Below are positions 46,068 to 52,280 of a DNA stretch of 52,280 bases, piece after piece (position 1 is the first letter of the stretch; each line of letters starts with the position of its first letter). Where the stretch lies: the NCBI GenBank assembly GCA_964632485.1, contig CAZWDO010000006.1:193058-245337 (forward strand), read 5' to 3'. Source of the stretch: CAZWDO01 sp964632485 [NCBI: uncultured bacterium]. GTDB lineage: Bacteria > JAGOEH01. The notes below the pieces were generated by a model. The model did not search any database, was not told the DNA's origin, and was given only the letters and a program-made list of their open reading frames with translations. The position numbers were made by a program, and so were the translations under genes.

Positions 46068-47270
46068 ATGGCGAAAGGCAAAGCCTTAATCGCGCAGGCC
46101 GGCGGCCCGACAGCGGTAATAAACGCCTCGTTGGCCGGTATTATCTCCCAAGCCAAAAACAGCCCGGCCATTGAACAGGTACTGGGTTGCCATTTTGGAA
46201 TGCTGGGATTAATCGAAGATAATCTGGTGAATTTATCCGCGGAAACTCCGGCGGCTATAGAGGGTCTTAAACGGACTCCCGGCAGCGCCCTGGGTTCTTC
46301 CCGCTATAAATTAAGTGAAAAAGATATGCCGCGTGTCCTGGAAATCTTTAAAAAACATGATATCCATTACTTTTTCGGCATCGGCGGCAATGACACTATG
46401 CTCAATGTGTACCAGGTGGAGAAATACTGCCGGGAACAGGGCTACGAATGTTTCGGTATGGGCTGCCCCAAAACGGTGGATAATGACCTGTTCGGGACCG
46501 ACCATACCCCCGGATTCCCGACGGCAGCGCGTTATGTGGCCCTGTCGATCATGCAGGCCGGAATTCTGGCTAAGGATATGCAAAAAGTTGACCAATACGT
46601 GATTTACCAAACCATCGGCCGCGATGCCGGCTGGCTCGCCGCGGCCGCTTATGCCGCTAAACGCGATGAAGCCGATCCCCCCCATATCATTCTCATCCCT
46701 GAAATCCCTTTTGATTCGGATAAATTTTTCGCTAAATTCGAAACCGCTTACAAAAAATTCGGCTATGTTTCAATCATTTGCGGTGAAGGCATTGTTTTTG
46801 CCGACGGCACGCCCGTCTCCGCCTCCCAGGTAAAAGATAATTTTTCCAATATCGAATTTGGCGCCATGGGCGGTACTTCAGCCGCGATGATGCTGCATAA
46901 AATGATCGGTGAAAAAACAAAATTCCGGGGTGAATTCCAGGTGCCCGAATCATTGCCCATGTGTTCGGCCGATCGTACGCCGGCTACCGATATCGAGGAA
47001 GCCTTCCGCCTGGGACAAAAAGCGGTCGATATGGCGCTGGAGGGGACTTCGGGTTTGATGACTACTCTGGTTCGGACCTCCAATCAGCCATATACGACTG
47101 AAATCGGAACCATCCCCCTGAATGAAGTTGCTGCTAAGACCAAACCCTTGCCCGCTGAATACATCGCTGAAGACGGCATGATGGTGACCGAAGCCTTTCG
47201 AACTTACCTCGACCCGCTGATCGGACCGTTGCCGGAGTACACGAAGCTGAGTTTTATCCCCGCTAACTGA
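46068..47270 (+). CDS. PFK-family (PPi-type) phosphofructokinase
   Basis: 400 residues. 'IAQAGGPTAVINASLAG' is the N-terminal nucleotide/PPi loop. 'GIGGNDTM' (about residue 105) corresponds to the GGDDS/T motif, in which the second acidic residue marks PPi use. 'GCPKTVDNDLFGTDHTPGF' carries the Lys and the catalytic Asp (TxDND). Later 'IGRDAGWLAA' and 'PEIPF' are substrate-loop motifs. The Asn in GGND is atypical. It should phosphorylate a sugar phosphate to a bisphosphate in the cytoplasm. Its neighbours (SIS, ROK, deacetylase) suggest a dedicated sugar route rather than central glycolysis. Confidence 0.85.
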   Translation: MAKGKALIAQAGGPTAVINASLAGIISQAKNSPAIEQVLGCHFGMLGLIEDNLVNLSAETPAAIEGLKRTPGSALGSSRYKLSEKDMPRVLEIFKKHDIHYFFGIGGNDTMLNVYQVEKYCREQGYECFGMGCPKTVDNDLFGTDHTPGFPTAARYVALSIMQAGILAKDMQKVDQYVIYQTIGRDAGWLAAAAYAAKRDEADPPHIILIPEIPFDSDKFFAKFETAYKKFGYVSIICGEGIVFADGTPVSASQVKDNFSNIEFGAMGGTSAAMMLHKMIGEKTKFRGEFQVPESLPMCSADRTPATDIEEAFRLGQKAVDMALEGTSGLMTTLVRTSNQPYTTEIGTIPLNEVAAKTKPLPAEYIAEDGMMVTEAFRTYLDPLIGPLPEYTKLSFIPAN

Positions 47271-47280
47271 GGAGTTGATC

Positions 47281-48291
47281 ATGAATAATTTTGAAGATAA
47301 ATATTCCAAATATGCGCTGGCGCGGGAAATGCTGGAAACCTCCCGTATCATTAAAAATTTTAAAACAACTGATTTGAAACCGGCGGTGGAATCCCTCAAA
47401 GCCACAAAAAAGCTCTTTATGACCGGAGAAGGATCATCGCGGATATTTCCCGCCAAAAATGCGATCAAGCTTTCTTTGGAAAAAGGACTGGATTTAAACC
47501 TGCAAACCCAGGGCAGTCGGCAGGCCGCCGAAGGCGATCTCTCGGCATTTACCCTTTTTGGCGCTTCCAATTCCGGGAAAACCAAGGAACTGATTTCATT
47601 ATTCATGGCGAAGAAAGCCGCGCAGCAGTTCGGACTGACTGCGAATCATAATACTCCGCTGGAAGAACTCAGCCAGGCCGGTTATATATTGGGGTGCGGT
47701 AAAGAAGATGCCGTGGCGGCGACCAAAAGCGTGATTGAACAGGGGCTTTTTTACCATGAATTACTGGAACAGTACCAGGGGAAATCAATCGGGAACGCAC
47801 AATTGAGCGAATTGGGAGACAAGGCGCAGCAGGTTTTGGAATTGAAAATTGATAGCGGCCTGGTCAGTAAAATCACCCGGGCGTCGATCATCTATTTTGC
47901 CGGTCGCAACGACGGCGTGGCGGAAGAAGCCACTTTGAAGACCAATGAAATCACTCGCAAGAAATCTGCGTATCTCGAAGGCACCTACGCCGCGCATGGT
48001 ATCGAGGAAGTGATGAACCCCGATGAAGTGGTCATCGTGGTCGATCCCTTTAAAGAAGAAGAAGAAAAGTTTCAGGAGGTGCTGGTTAAGGGTGTGGGCA
48101 TGAACATAATCGCAATCGCGTCTCGGCCAACCCTGTTTCCCACTGTTATTATTCCTTCTATGGCCGGATTTGACGGATATCTGCAATTAATGGCCTGCTG
48201 GAATCTATTAGTGGAAATCGGCATCAGTCTTGAAATTAATTTGGATAAACCCGTTCGCGCCCGTAAAATCGGGAATGAATACATCGCATAA
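47281..48291 (+). CDS. Double-SIS-domain sugar isomerase/deaminase (GlmS-C/AgaS-like)
   Basis: 336 residues with two SIS domains: 'FMTGEGSSRIFPAKNA' and 'GASNSGKTKEL' in the first, 'IYFAGRNDGVAEEATLKTNEITRKKSAYLEGTYAAHGIEEVM' in the second. 'AATKSVIEQGLFYHELL' joins them. This layout matches the isomerase part of GlmS and AgaS-type deaminases, which convert amino-sugar 6-phosphates to keto-sugar 6-phosphates, here without a glutaminase domain. GAGGAG lies 5-6 bases before the ATG at 47281. It follows the PFK gene by 10 bases and precedes the ROK gene by 18. Confidence 0.8.
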   Translation: MNNFEDKYSKYALAREMLETSRIIKNFKTTDLKPAVESLKATKKLFMTGEGSSRIFPAKNAIKLSLEKGLDLNLQTQGSRQAAEGDLSAFTLFGASNSGKTKELISLFMAKKAAQQFGLTANHNTPLEELSQAGYILGCGKEDAVAATKSVIEQGLFYHELLEQYQGKSIGNAQLSELGDKAQQVLELKIDSGLVSKITRASIIYFAGRNDGVAEEATLKTNEITRKKSAYLEGTYAAHGIEEVMNPDEVVIVVDPFKEEEEKFQEVLVKGVGMNIIAIASRPTLFPTVIIPSMAGFDGYLQLMACWNLLVEIGISLEINLDKPVRARKIGNEYIA

Positions 48292-48309
48292 CAACCCAAA
48301 GGAGAAAAC

Positions 48310-49272
48310 ATGGAACATTTTATCGGTATTGACTTAGGCGGCACAGAAATAAAAATCGGTATCATCAAAGCCGATGGAAAAATAATTATTAAAGATTCAT
48401 TTCCCACGGATATGAGCAAGAGCGCGGACGATATTCTGGCTTATATGGCCGATTGCGCCAGGCAAGTAGTGGCCAAAGCCGGACTGGATCTGAAAAAGGA
48501 CGTCAAGGGACTGGGTATCGGTTCCCCCGGGATTTTGGATCCGGAAAAAGGGATCACCAAAATTGTGGTCAATATCCCGCAACTCAACGGTGGGGTGGAA
48601 GTAGCCGCCAAACTGACCGGTCATCTCGGCATTCCCGTCTACCTGGATAACGACGTGAACGCCATGGCTCTGGGGGAATTCTATTTTGGCGCCGCCAAGG
48701 GCTATACCGATGTAGTGGCGCTGACCCTGGGTACCGGCGTGGGCGGCGGTTTGATTTTTGATGGCAAGCTTTATCGCGGCGCATGTTTTGCCGCTGGTGA
48801 AATCGGCCATATCTCCATTGATCCCGATGGTATGTACTGCCCTTGCGGCAATTACGGCTGTCTGGAAAAATATGTGGGCCGTGACGGTATCATCCAGCGC
48901 TTCAAAATGGCTCAGATGAAAGGTATTGAAACCAATATTGACCAGTTTTTGGATAAAGGCGAGATCACGCCCAGAGCGATCGCTATGGCTGCGCAGGCCG
49001 GCGATGCGCTGTCGCTGGAAGTTTTGGCTGATACCGGTCGTATCCTCGGCAACGTCATGGCCAGTTTGACCAACGTGCTCAATCCGCAAGTCTTTGTGAT
49101 CGGTGGCGGCATCAGCAACGCTGGCGACCTGATTCTCGAACCCGCCCGCCGCGAACTGAAACGTCGCGCCTATACCGTTCCCGCCGCGGTGGTCAAAGTC
49201 GTGCGCGCCGCTCTGGGCAACGATGCCGGCATCGTCGGCTCAGCTTCGCTGGCTGTTGCCAAACTGAATTGA
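48310..49272 (+). CDS. ROK family sugar kinase
   Basis: 320 residues. ATP phosphate-1 motif 'GIDLGGTEIK', catalytic Asp in 'YLDNDVNAMALGE', adenosine-related 'LTLGTGVGGGLI', and the ROK zinc signature 'GEIGHISIDPDGMYCPCGNYGCLE' (one His, three Cys). There is no N-terminal helix-turn-helix, so it is a kinase rather than a repressor. Likely substrates are glucose, GlcNAc, GlcN or ManNAc at the 6-OH. With the deacetylase and SIS protein it would produce an amino-sugar 6-phosphate for isomerisation. Last gene of the operon; a terminator lies about 65 bases downstream. Confidence 0.92.
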   Translation: MEHFIGIDLGGTEIKIGIIKADGKIIIKDSFPTDMSKSADDILAYMADCARQVVAKAGLDLKKDVKGLGIGSPGILDPEKGITKIVVNIPQLNGGVEVAAKLTGHLGIPVYLDNDVNAMALGEFYFGAAKGYTDVVALTLGTGVGGGLIFDGKLYRGACFAAGEIGHISIDPDGMYCPCGNYGCLEKYVGRDGIIQRFKMAQMKGIETNIDQFLDKGEITPRAIAMAAQAGDALSLEVLADTGRILGNVMASLTNVLNPQVFVIGGGISNAGDLILEPARRELKRRAYTVPAAVVKVVRAALGNDAGIVGSASLAVAKLN

Positions 49273-49276
49273 GTTT

Positions 49277-49316
49277 TCCCCCTCGCTCGCTTGCGGGAGA
49301 GGGTAGGGTGAAGGTC
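49277..49316. repeat. REP-like repeat, second copy
   Basis: CCCCCTCGCTCGCTTGCGGG, then AGAGGGTAGGGTGAAGGTC. The right half matches the element at 36336-36412 with one change (GAAGG for GAGGG). Confidence 0.65.
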
Positions 49317-49336
49317 TTTCTTCACATCAATATTCA

Positions 49337-49370
49337 GGGTTCGGACACCCAAGGTCCGAACCCTTTTTTT
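49337..49370 (+). terminator. Intrinsic terminator of the sugar operon
   Basis: GGGTTCGGAC and GTCCGAACCC form a 10-bp perfect stem with a 7-base loop, followed by seven T. It closes the deacetylase-ROK operon and separates it from the accessory region. Confidence 0.9.
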
Positions 49371-49383
49371 ATTAAAAAATAAC

Positions 49384-49412
49384 TTGACAAACACCCCCAT
49401 ATTGATTATAAT
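49384..49412 (+). promoter_or_regulatory. Perfect sigma-70-like promoter without an intact gene behind it
   Basis: TTGACA (49384-49389), exactly 17 bases, TATAAT (49407-49412). The next 560 bases hold no complete gene, only the remnant of a DUF4160 gene, so the promoter is orphaned or drives a non-coding transcript. Confidence 0.7.
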
Positions 49413-49559
49413 ATTTTTAAATCTGTATTTGTTGTTCTATTTTACTGACATTGACCATGCGATAGCTTTATATATTTTTAAAAATAGTTGTTACAGATGC
49501 TGAATAACTGAAAAACAAATAATTTTTATTTGTAATTTTCAGGTTTAAGGAAAAAATAA

Positions 49560-49670
49560 AAGCCAATAATTTCAATGTTTTTTGGAATCATAATCAGAAT
49601 GTATTGTTCACCTAAAGAGTACTGTTCTGCATCAGTTGAAAATGGTGAATGTAGCTTAATAAGGTGTTGA
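49560..49670 (+). pseudogene. Decayed DUF4160 gene (5' fragment)
   Basis: The frame reads 'KPIISMFFGIIIRMYCSPKE', which matches the start of DUF4160 proteins (typically M-P-x-I-S-x-FFGIII-x-M). The expected start ATG reads AAG, the conserved PPHFH segment that should follow is missing, and the frame stops after about 36 codons. An AAGG sequence lies about 10 bases upstream. DUF4160 proteins often pair with DUF2442 proteins and are suspected toxin-antitoxin or stress modules. The fragment lies behind a consensus promoter. The call rests on a short but distinctive motif. Confidence 0.55.
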
Positions 49671-49860
49671 ACCAATCCAACAGTATATACTCACAGTGGT
49701 TTCTTCAGAAGTACTAATCGATTTCTTTCAGGAGATACAACCGGAATGTCTGGGAGGAGCAGTAACGGATACAGTTTCTCGGTCAGTTGAAAACCATGAG
49801 GTTGCTGCATACGCCTGTAATTCCTTCTTTGTCCAACGGGAATTCAAATTTTTTTTTTAG
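49663..49860 (+). other. Open stretch, possible gene remnant
   Basis: A 65-codon open frame without a good start or ribosome binding site, containing 'SSEVLIDFFQEIQPECLGG' and ending in a Phe run and a stop. Codon use looks protein-like, but I recognise no family. It may be a second decayed gene between the DUF4160 remnant and the integrase promoter. The rest of the 49413-49888 gap shows only AT-rich sequence, including an ACAAATAA/TTATTTGT hairpin near 49515-49533. Confidence 0.3.
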
Positions 49861-49888
49861 TGATACATTTTGTATAGCGAATTTTTAC

Positions 49889-49917
49889 TTGACATTTCAA
49901 TGATAATAATTTAATAT
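49889..49917 (+). promoter_or_regulatory. Promoter of the tyrosine recombinase gene
   Basis: TTGACA (49889-49894), 17 bases, TAATAT (49912-49917), about 58 bases before the integrase ATG, with GAGGAG close to the start. Confidence 0.65.
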
Positions 49918-49975
49918 GTTGATTGAAAAATATGTATTGATTATTAATGGCAATATCTGAGGAGATTATAGCCGG

Positions 49976-50818
49976 ATGATTCAGAAGTATCTGGAATTGC
50001 TGACGCTTAAGCGGTACAGTCCGCGTACGATCAGTGTCTATACCCATTGTTTCAATTTGTTTTTGGATTATTTTAAGGGACGCGATATAAACGTTGTCAG
50101 TAAGGATGAAGTATTGCAGTTTCTGATCAATGAGACGAATAAAGGGATTTCGCCATCCTTCCAAAATCAACTGATAAATGCGATTAAGTTTTATTATGAA
50201 AAAGTGATTGGACGAAAACCTGAATTTTACGATTTACCGCGCCCTAAAAAGGAGCATAAGCTTCCGCTTGTTTTGAGCGAAGAAGAGGTGTTGTCAATTT
50301 TCAGGCAAGTTGATAATGTAAAACATAAATGCATCTTGTTTCTGCTTTATTCAGGCGGATTGAGGCTTAGTGAAATAACCAACCTCAAGATTGGTGATAT
50401 CGATTCAAAACGAAATTTAATTTTTATACATGGCGGCAAAGGGAAAAAAGACCGTACAACGCTACTTTCCCATACCTTGTTGGAATTGCTTAGAAGTTAC
50501 TATAAGGAGTACCGTCCTAAAGAATATCTTTTTGAAGGACAAGGGGGAGGGCAATACAGTCCACGAAGCGTACAGAATATTTTCAAACGAGCGTTGAAAT
50601 CGTCGGGAATCAAAAAGCCGGCCACCGTGCATACCTTGCGGCATAGTTTTGCCACTCATTTATTAGAAAGGGGGACTGATTTAAGGTATATTCAGGAACT
50701 GTTAGGCCATGCTGATTCAAAAACGACCGAGATTTATACCCACGTAACCAAACGAGGACTGGATAAGATCGTCAGTCCGTTGGATAATTTGAATGTTGCA
50801 ACTATTACGGAAAAATAA
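49976..50818 (+). CDS. Tyrosine recombinase, XerC/D type, adjacent to a gene cassette
   Basis: 280 residues. The N-terminal SAM-like core-binding domain (residues 1-85) is followed by the catalytic domain with all active-site residues visible: R130 in 'GGLRLSEI', the beta-hairpin Lys in 'GGKGKKDR' (about 155), H219 and R222 in 'HTLRHSFATHLL', H245 in 'LGHAD', and nucleophile Y254 in 'EIYTHV'. The end 'YTHVTKRGLDKIVSPLDNL' resembles both integron integrases and Bacteroidota XerC/D-like integrases. The roughly 20-35 residue IntI-specific insertion expected between the beta-hairpin and the H-x-x-R box is absent. Directly downstream lie paired repeats, a core site, one cargo gene and attC-like palindromes. 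It probably catalyses strand exchange at these sites. Confidence 0.9.
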   Translation: MIQKYLELLTLKRYSPRTISVYTHCFNLFLDYFKGRDINVVSKDEVLQFLINETNKGISPSFQNQLINAIKFYYEKVIGRKPEFYDLPRPKKEHKLPLVLSEEEVLSIFRQVDNVKHKCILFLLYSGGLRLSEITNLKIGDIDSKRNLIFIHGGKGKKDRTTLLSHTLLELLRSYYKEYRPKEYLFEGQGGGQYSPRSVQNIFKRALKSSGIKKPATVHTLRHSFATHLLERGTDLRYIQELLGHADSKTTEIYTHVTKRGLDKIVSPLDNLNVATITEK

Positions 50819-50891
50819 ACGCCATATTGCGCAAAACGTACTGAATTTGGGGTTATATACGCCATATGGCGCATATACAAACGTTGTGTGC
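50819..50891 (+). promoter_or_regulatory. Putative recombination (attI-like) region with direct repeats and core site
   Basis: Starting right after the integrase stop, ACGCCATATTGCGCAAAACG (50819-50838) is followed 40 bases on by the related ACGCCATATGGCGCATATAC (50859-50878), which contains the palindrome CGCCATATGGCG. Next comes AAACGTTGTGTGC (50879-50891). Its GTTGTGTGC is the exact reverse complement of GCACACAAC, which opens the attC-like element after the cargo gene. This is the arrangement expected of recombinase binding sites plus a crossover core. Confidence 0.55.
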
Positions 50892-50974
50892 TATTTTAAA
50901 AAAAAACGTACCAAGATTAAACCTTTCAATGAAAATAATATCTTACCAAGTATAACTATCAAAATAAATAAATT

Positions 50975-51961
50975 ATGATTAGAACATTTTTATTATTTGT
51001 CGTGATTTTTACTCTTGGTTGTAACAAGGATGACGACAATCCAAATCCTTCAAATCCTAATGTTGTTCCATACCAAGAAGGCTTGACAACGAATTACATA
51101 ACGGTAAACAATATAACACGGAAATATTTAGTTTATCGACCAACAGGAATGACAACTGTAAATGCTGTTGTAACAGTTTTGCACGGTGGTGGTGGACTTG
51201 GTATTGGAGTTTCAGAAATAGATGCTCACCCACTATCCGTTTTTCGGACAATTGCAGACAATGAAAAGTTTTTAGTAGTCTATCCAGAAGGTTCACTCGA
51301 CATTCAAGGGAATCCTGGATGGAATGATTGTAGAAGTGATGATATATCAGGAAGTCAAGGTGACGATATTACCTTTTTGAAACAGTTAAATTCAAAATTA
51401 ATCTCAGAGTTAAATATTAATTCAAACAAAATGTTTTTAACAGGGACAAGTAATGGTGCTTTAATGACCTATTCTTATGCTTTTCAATTTCCTGAAACTA
51501 TTAAAGCGGTAGCCGTTTCAAGTGGGAATTTACCGGAGTTTCCTGAAAGTGGACTTTGTACAAATGGCTCTAATCTGCCGTTGCCAATCTTGATAACTCA
51601 CGGAACAAGCGACCCTGCAATGCCTGCAAATGGTGGTTGTGTTGCAGATATTGGTGGCAATTGTAATCGTGGAAAAGTAATATCTCAAACTGCAACTTTA
51701 GATTATTGGTTACAAAGAAACGGTTTACAAAATATTAATCCAACCATATCTACTTTTAATGTGAACACAACAGATGCAGGCAACGTAGAAAAAAGAATTT
51801 ATAGTGGTGCAAAACCATTGATTTATTTTATTTTAAATAACGCTGGACACGCTGTGCCAAGTAAGACAGTTTATACCAATTCTTCACCTGCAAGTGGAGT
51901 TCAAAATAGAGATATAGAATATGCGGAAGAAGTTTGGAACTTTTTTAAAGGAATTCAATAA
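50975..51961 (+). CDS. Lipoprotein esterase of the PHB-depolymerase/feruloyl-esterase-like (CE1) group; cassette cargo
   Basis: 328 residues. The lipobox 'FVVIFTLGC' (Cys16) is followed by an acidic 'NKDDDNPNP' tail, a Bacteroidota-style surface lipoprotein signal. The alpha/beta-hydrolase triad is visible: oxyanion region 'VLHGGGG', nucleophile S159 in 'GTSNGA', Asp213 in 'HGTSDPAMP', and His292 in 'NNAGHAVPS'. The gene is AT-rich and has an A-rich upstream sequence instead of the AGGAG sites common elsewhere in the window, pointing to transfer from Bacteroidota. It is flanked by a core site on the left and an attC-like palindrome on the right. The substrate is an ester, not defined. Confidence 0.8.
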   Translation: MIRTFLLFVVIFTLGCNKDDDNPNPSNPNVVPYQEGLTTNYITVNNITRKYLVYRPTGMTTVNAVVTVLHGGGGLGIGVSEIDAHPLSVFRTIADNEKFLVVYPEGSLDIQGNPGWNDCRSDDISGSQGDDITFLKQLNSKLISELNINSNKMFLTGTSNGALMTYSYAFQFPETIKAVAVSSGNLPEFPESGLCTNGSNLPLPILITHGTSDPAMPANGGCVADIGGNCNRGKVISQTATLDYWLQRNGLQNINPTISTFNVNTTDAGNVEKRIYSGAKPLIYFILNNAGHAVPSKTVYTNSSPASGVQNRDIEYAEEVWNFFKGIQ

Positions 51962-51966
51962 AAACA

Positions 51967-52100
51967 GCACACAACAGCAGTTTGGCAAAATGGCGGGTTC
52001 AGTGCAAAATTGAACATTTGGTTTTCAAATGAACATTAGTGCTAAATTGAAATTAAGTGCTTCTAAATCCGCCACTTCGCCAAGCTGCAAACCGTTGTCC
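51967..52100 (+). repeat. attC-like recombination site (imperfect palindrome)
   Basis: The element starts with GCACACAAC (R''-like) and ends with GTTGTCC (R'-like). Its arms GCAGTTTGGCAAAATGGCGG (51977-51996) and CCGCCACTTCGCCAAGCTGC (52069-52088) pair at 17 of 20 positions. One strand carries four extra bases next to the terminal box, like the extrahelical bases that orient attC folding. A central 70-base loop contains a smaller CATTTG/CAAATG hairpin. The terminal ACAAC/GTTGT boxes are degenerate relative to RYYYAAC/GTTRRRY. Confidence 0.65.
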
Positions 52101-52124
52101 AACATCGCTGCGCTCGTTGGACAA
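52095..52124. repeat. Small perfect hairpin overlapping the attC-like right end
   Basis: TTGTCCAAC and GTTGGACAA form a 9-bp perfect stem with a 12-base loop. It begins inside the right core box of the preceding palindrome and abuts the next, larger inverted repeat. Confidence 0.65.
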
Positions 52125-52231
52125 TGGGAGGGGCGGGTTGGCGGCTGTCGCTGCGCGACATCGTACAACATGCGGGTAAGCGCGCAGCGTGAAATTTCCT
52201 GCGGAAACTTCGCCAACCCGCCCCTCCCATT
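52123..52231. repeat. Large hairpin with 21-bp perfect arms (second attC-like element)
   Basis: The arms at 52123-52143 (AATGGGAGGGGCGGGTTGGC plus one G) and 52211-52231 are perfectly complementary. The 67-base interior contains further GC-rich short palindromes (GCTGTCGCTGCGCGAC and GCGCGCAGCG). TTCGCCAA occurs in its right arm just as in the preceding attC-like element. With the flanking TTGTCTGGAC it may be a second cassette site or a gene-less cassette. The window ends 49 bases later. Confidence 0.6.
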
Positions 52232-52280
52232 AGGTGCAATTTGTCTGGACAGGATTTTTTAAAAAGAATAGTATAAACAT

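Noticed and set aside
48397-49089. Minus-strand ORF of 230 codons opposite the ROK kinase
   Set aside because: The plus-strand kinase has all family signatures. The antisense frame is a by-product of codon bias.
49413-49888. Insertion sequence or transposase remnant
   Set aside because: No transposase motif, terminal inverted repeats or target duplications could be seen. The only recognisable protein trace is DUF4160.
49976-50818. Classical integron integrase IntI
   Set aside because: The catalytic residues fit any tyrosine recombinase. The IntI-specific insertion before the H-x-x-R box is missing, and the gene points towards the cassette rather than away from it.
52029-52262. Plus-strand ORF across the attC-like region
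   Set aside because: It runs through the palindromic arms, has no ribosome binding site and shows no protein-like composition.

Overview
The window reads as a chromosome segment of a Gram-negative bacterium of the FCB superphylum, outside the classical Bacteroidetes. I would guess a Calditrichota/KSB1/Ignavibacteria-like lineage, but the sequence does not fix the phylum. Evidence: TonB-dependent receptors with N-terminal carboxypeptidase-regulatory-like domains, a PorV/PorQ-type outer-membrane protein, several secreted proteins ending in type IX secretion (T9SS)-style sorting domains with the 'PNPFNPST' signature, SPOR and TPR envelope proteins, and clear AGGAG ribosome binding sites in front of most genes. 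Promoters of the type TTGACA-16/18-TATAAT-like can be read in several gaps. No rRNA or tRNA gene was seen.

Layout. 1-7945: a truncated FecE/BtuD-type ABC ATPase, then hisC, a TPR-SPOR protein, mutS and a membrane TPR protein packed together, a small membrane protein and a stand-alone D-glutamate cyclase C-terminal-like protein. 7938-9249 (minus): a DUF2156-type acyl/aminoacyl transferase-like protein and a GNAT acetyltransferase, driven by a promoter with a perfect 16-bp palindrome in its spacer. 9392-14323: a diguanylate cyclase paired with a CheZ-like phosphatase, then two glycosyltransferases separated by a 60-codon ORF. 14473-15595 (minus): two small envelope proteins. 15743-18464: an M50 protease, two unknown proteins and an AmmeMemoRadiSam radical SAM enzyme with a twin-arginine N-terminus. 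18634-24281: a TonB-dependent receptor, an aldo/keto reductase, and a cupin plus class I hybrid-cluster protein.

24355-49272 looks like a large uptake and catabolism region. It holds an FAD oxidoreductase, a five-gene outer-membrane operon (TonB receptor, secreted partner, PorV-like protein, two beta-barrels) and three secreted T9SS proteins: DUF4623-like, GHL10 glycosidase-like with a golvesin-type domain, and an NAGPA-type phosphodiester glycosidase with a golvesin-type domain. A permease with a hydantoinase/oxoprolinase follows. Last is a five-gene cytoplasmic set: PIG-L deacetylase, amidotransferase-like protein, PFK-family kinase, double-SIS sugar isomerase/deaminase and ROK kinase. I infer that this set takes up and degrades an N-acetylated amino sugar or glycoconjugate.

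49273-52280 is accessory DNA. A strong terminator is followed by a consensus promoter reading into a decayed DUF4160 gene. Next come a XerC/D-type tyrosine recombinase, a paired direct-repeat/core-site region, one AT-rich Bacteroidota-like lipoprotein esterase gene, and attC-like imperfect palindromes. This resembles an integron gene cassette next to a recombinase that lacks the IntI-specific insertion, and it is the best candidate for an undescribed system here. A tandem array of 38-bp palindromic repeats (38345-38664) is the other notable non-coding structure.
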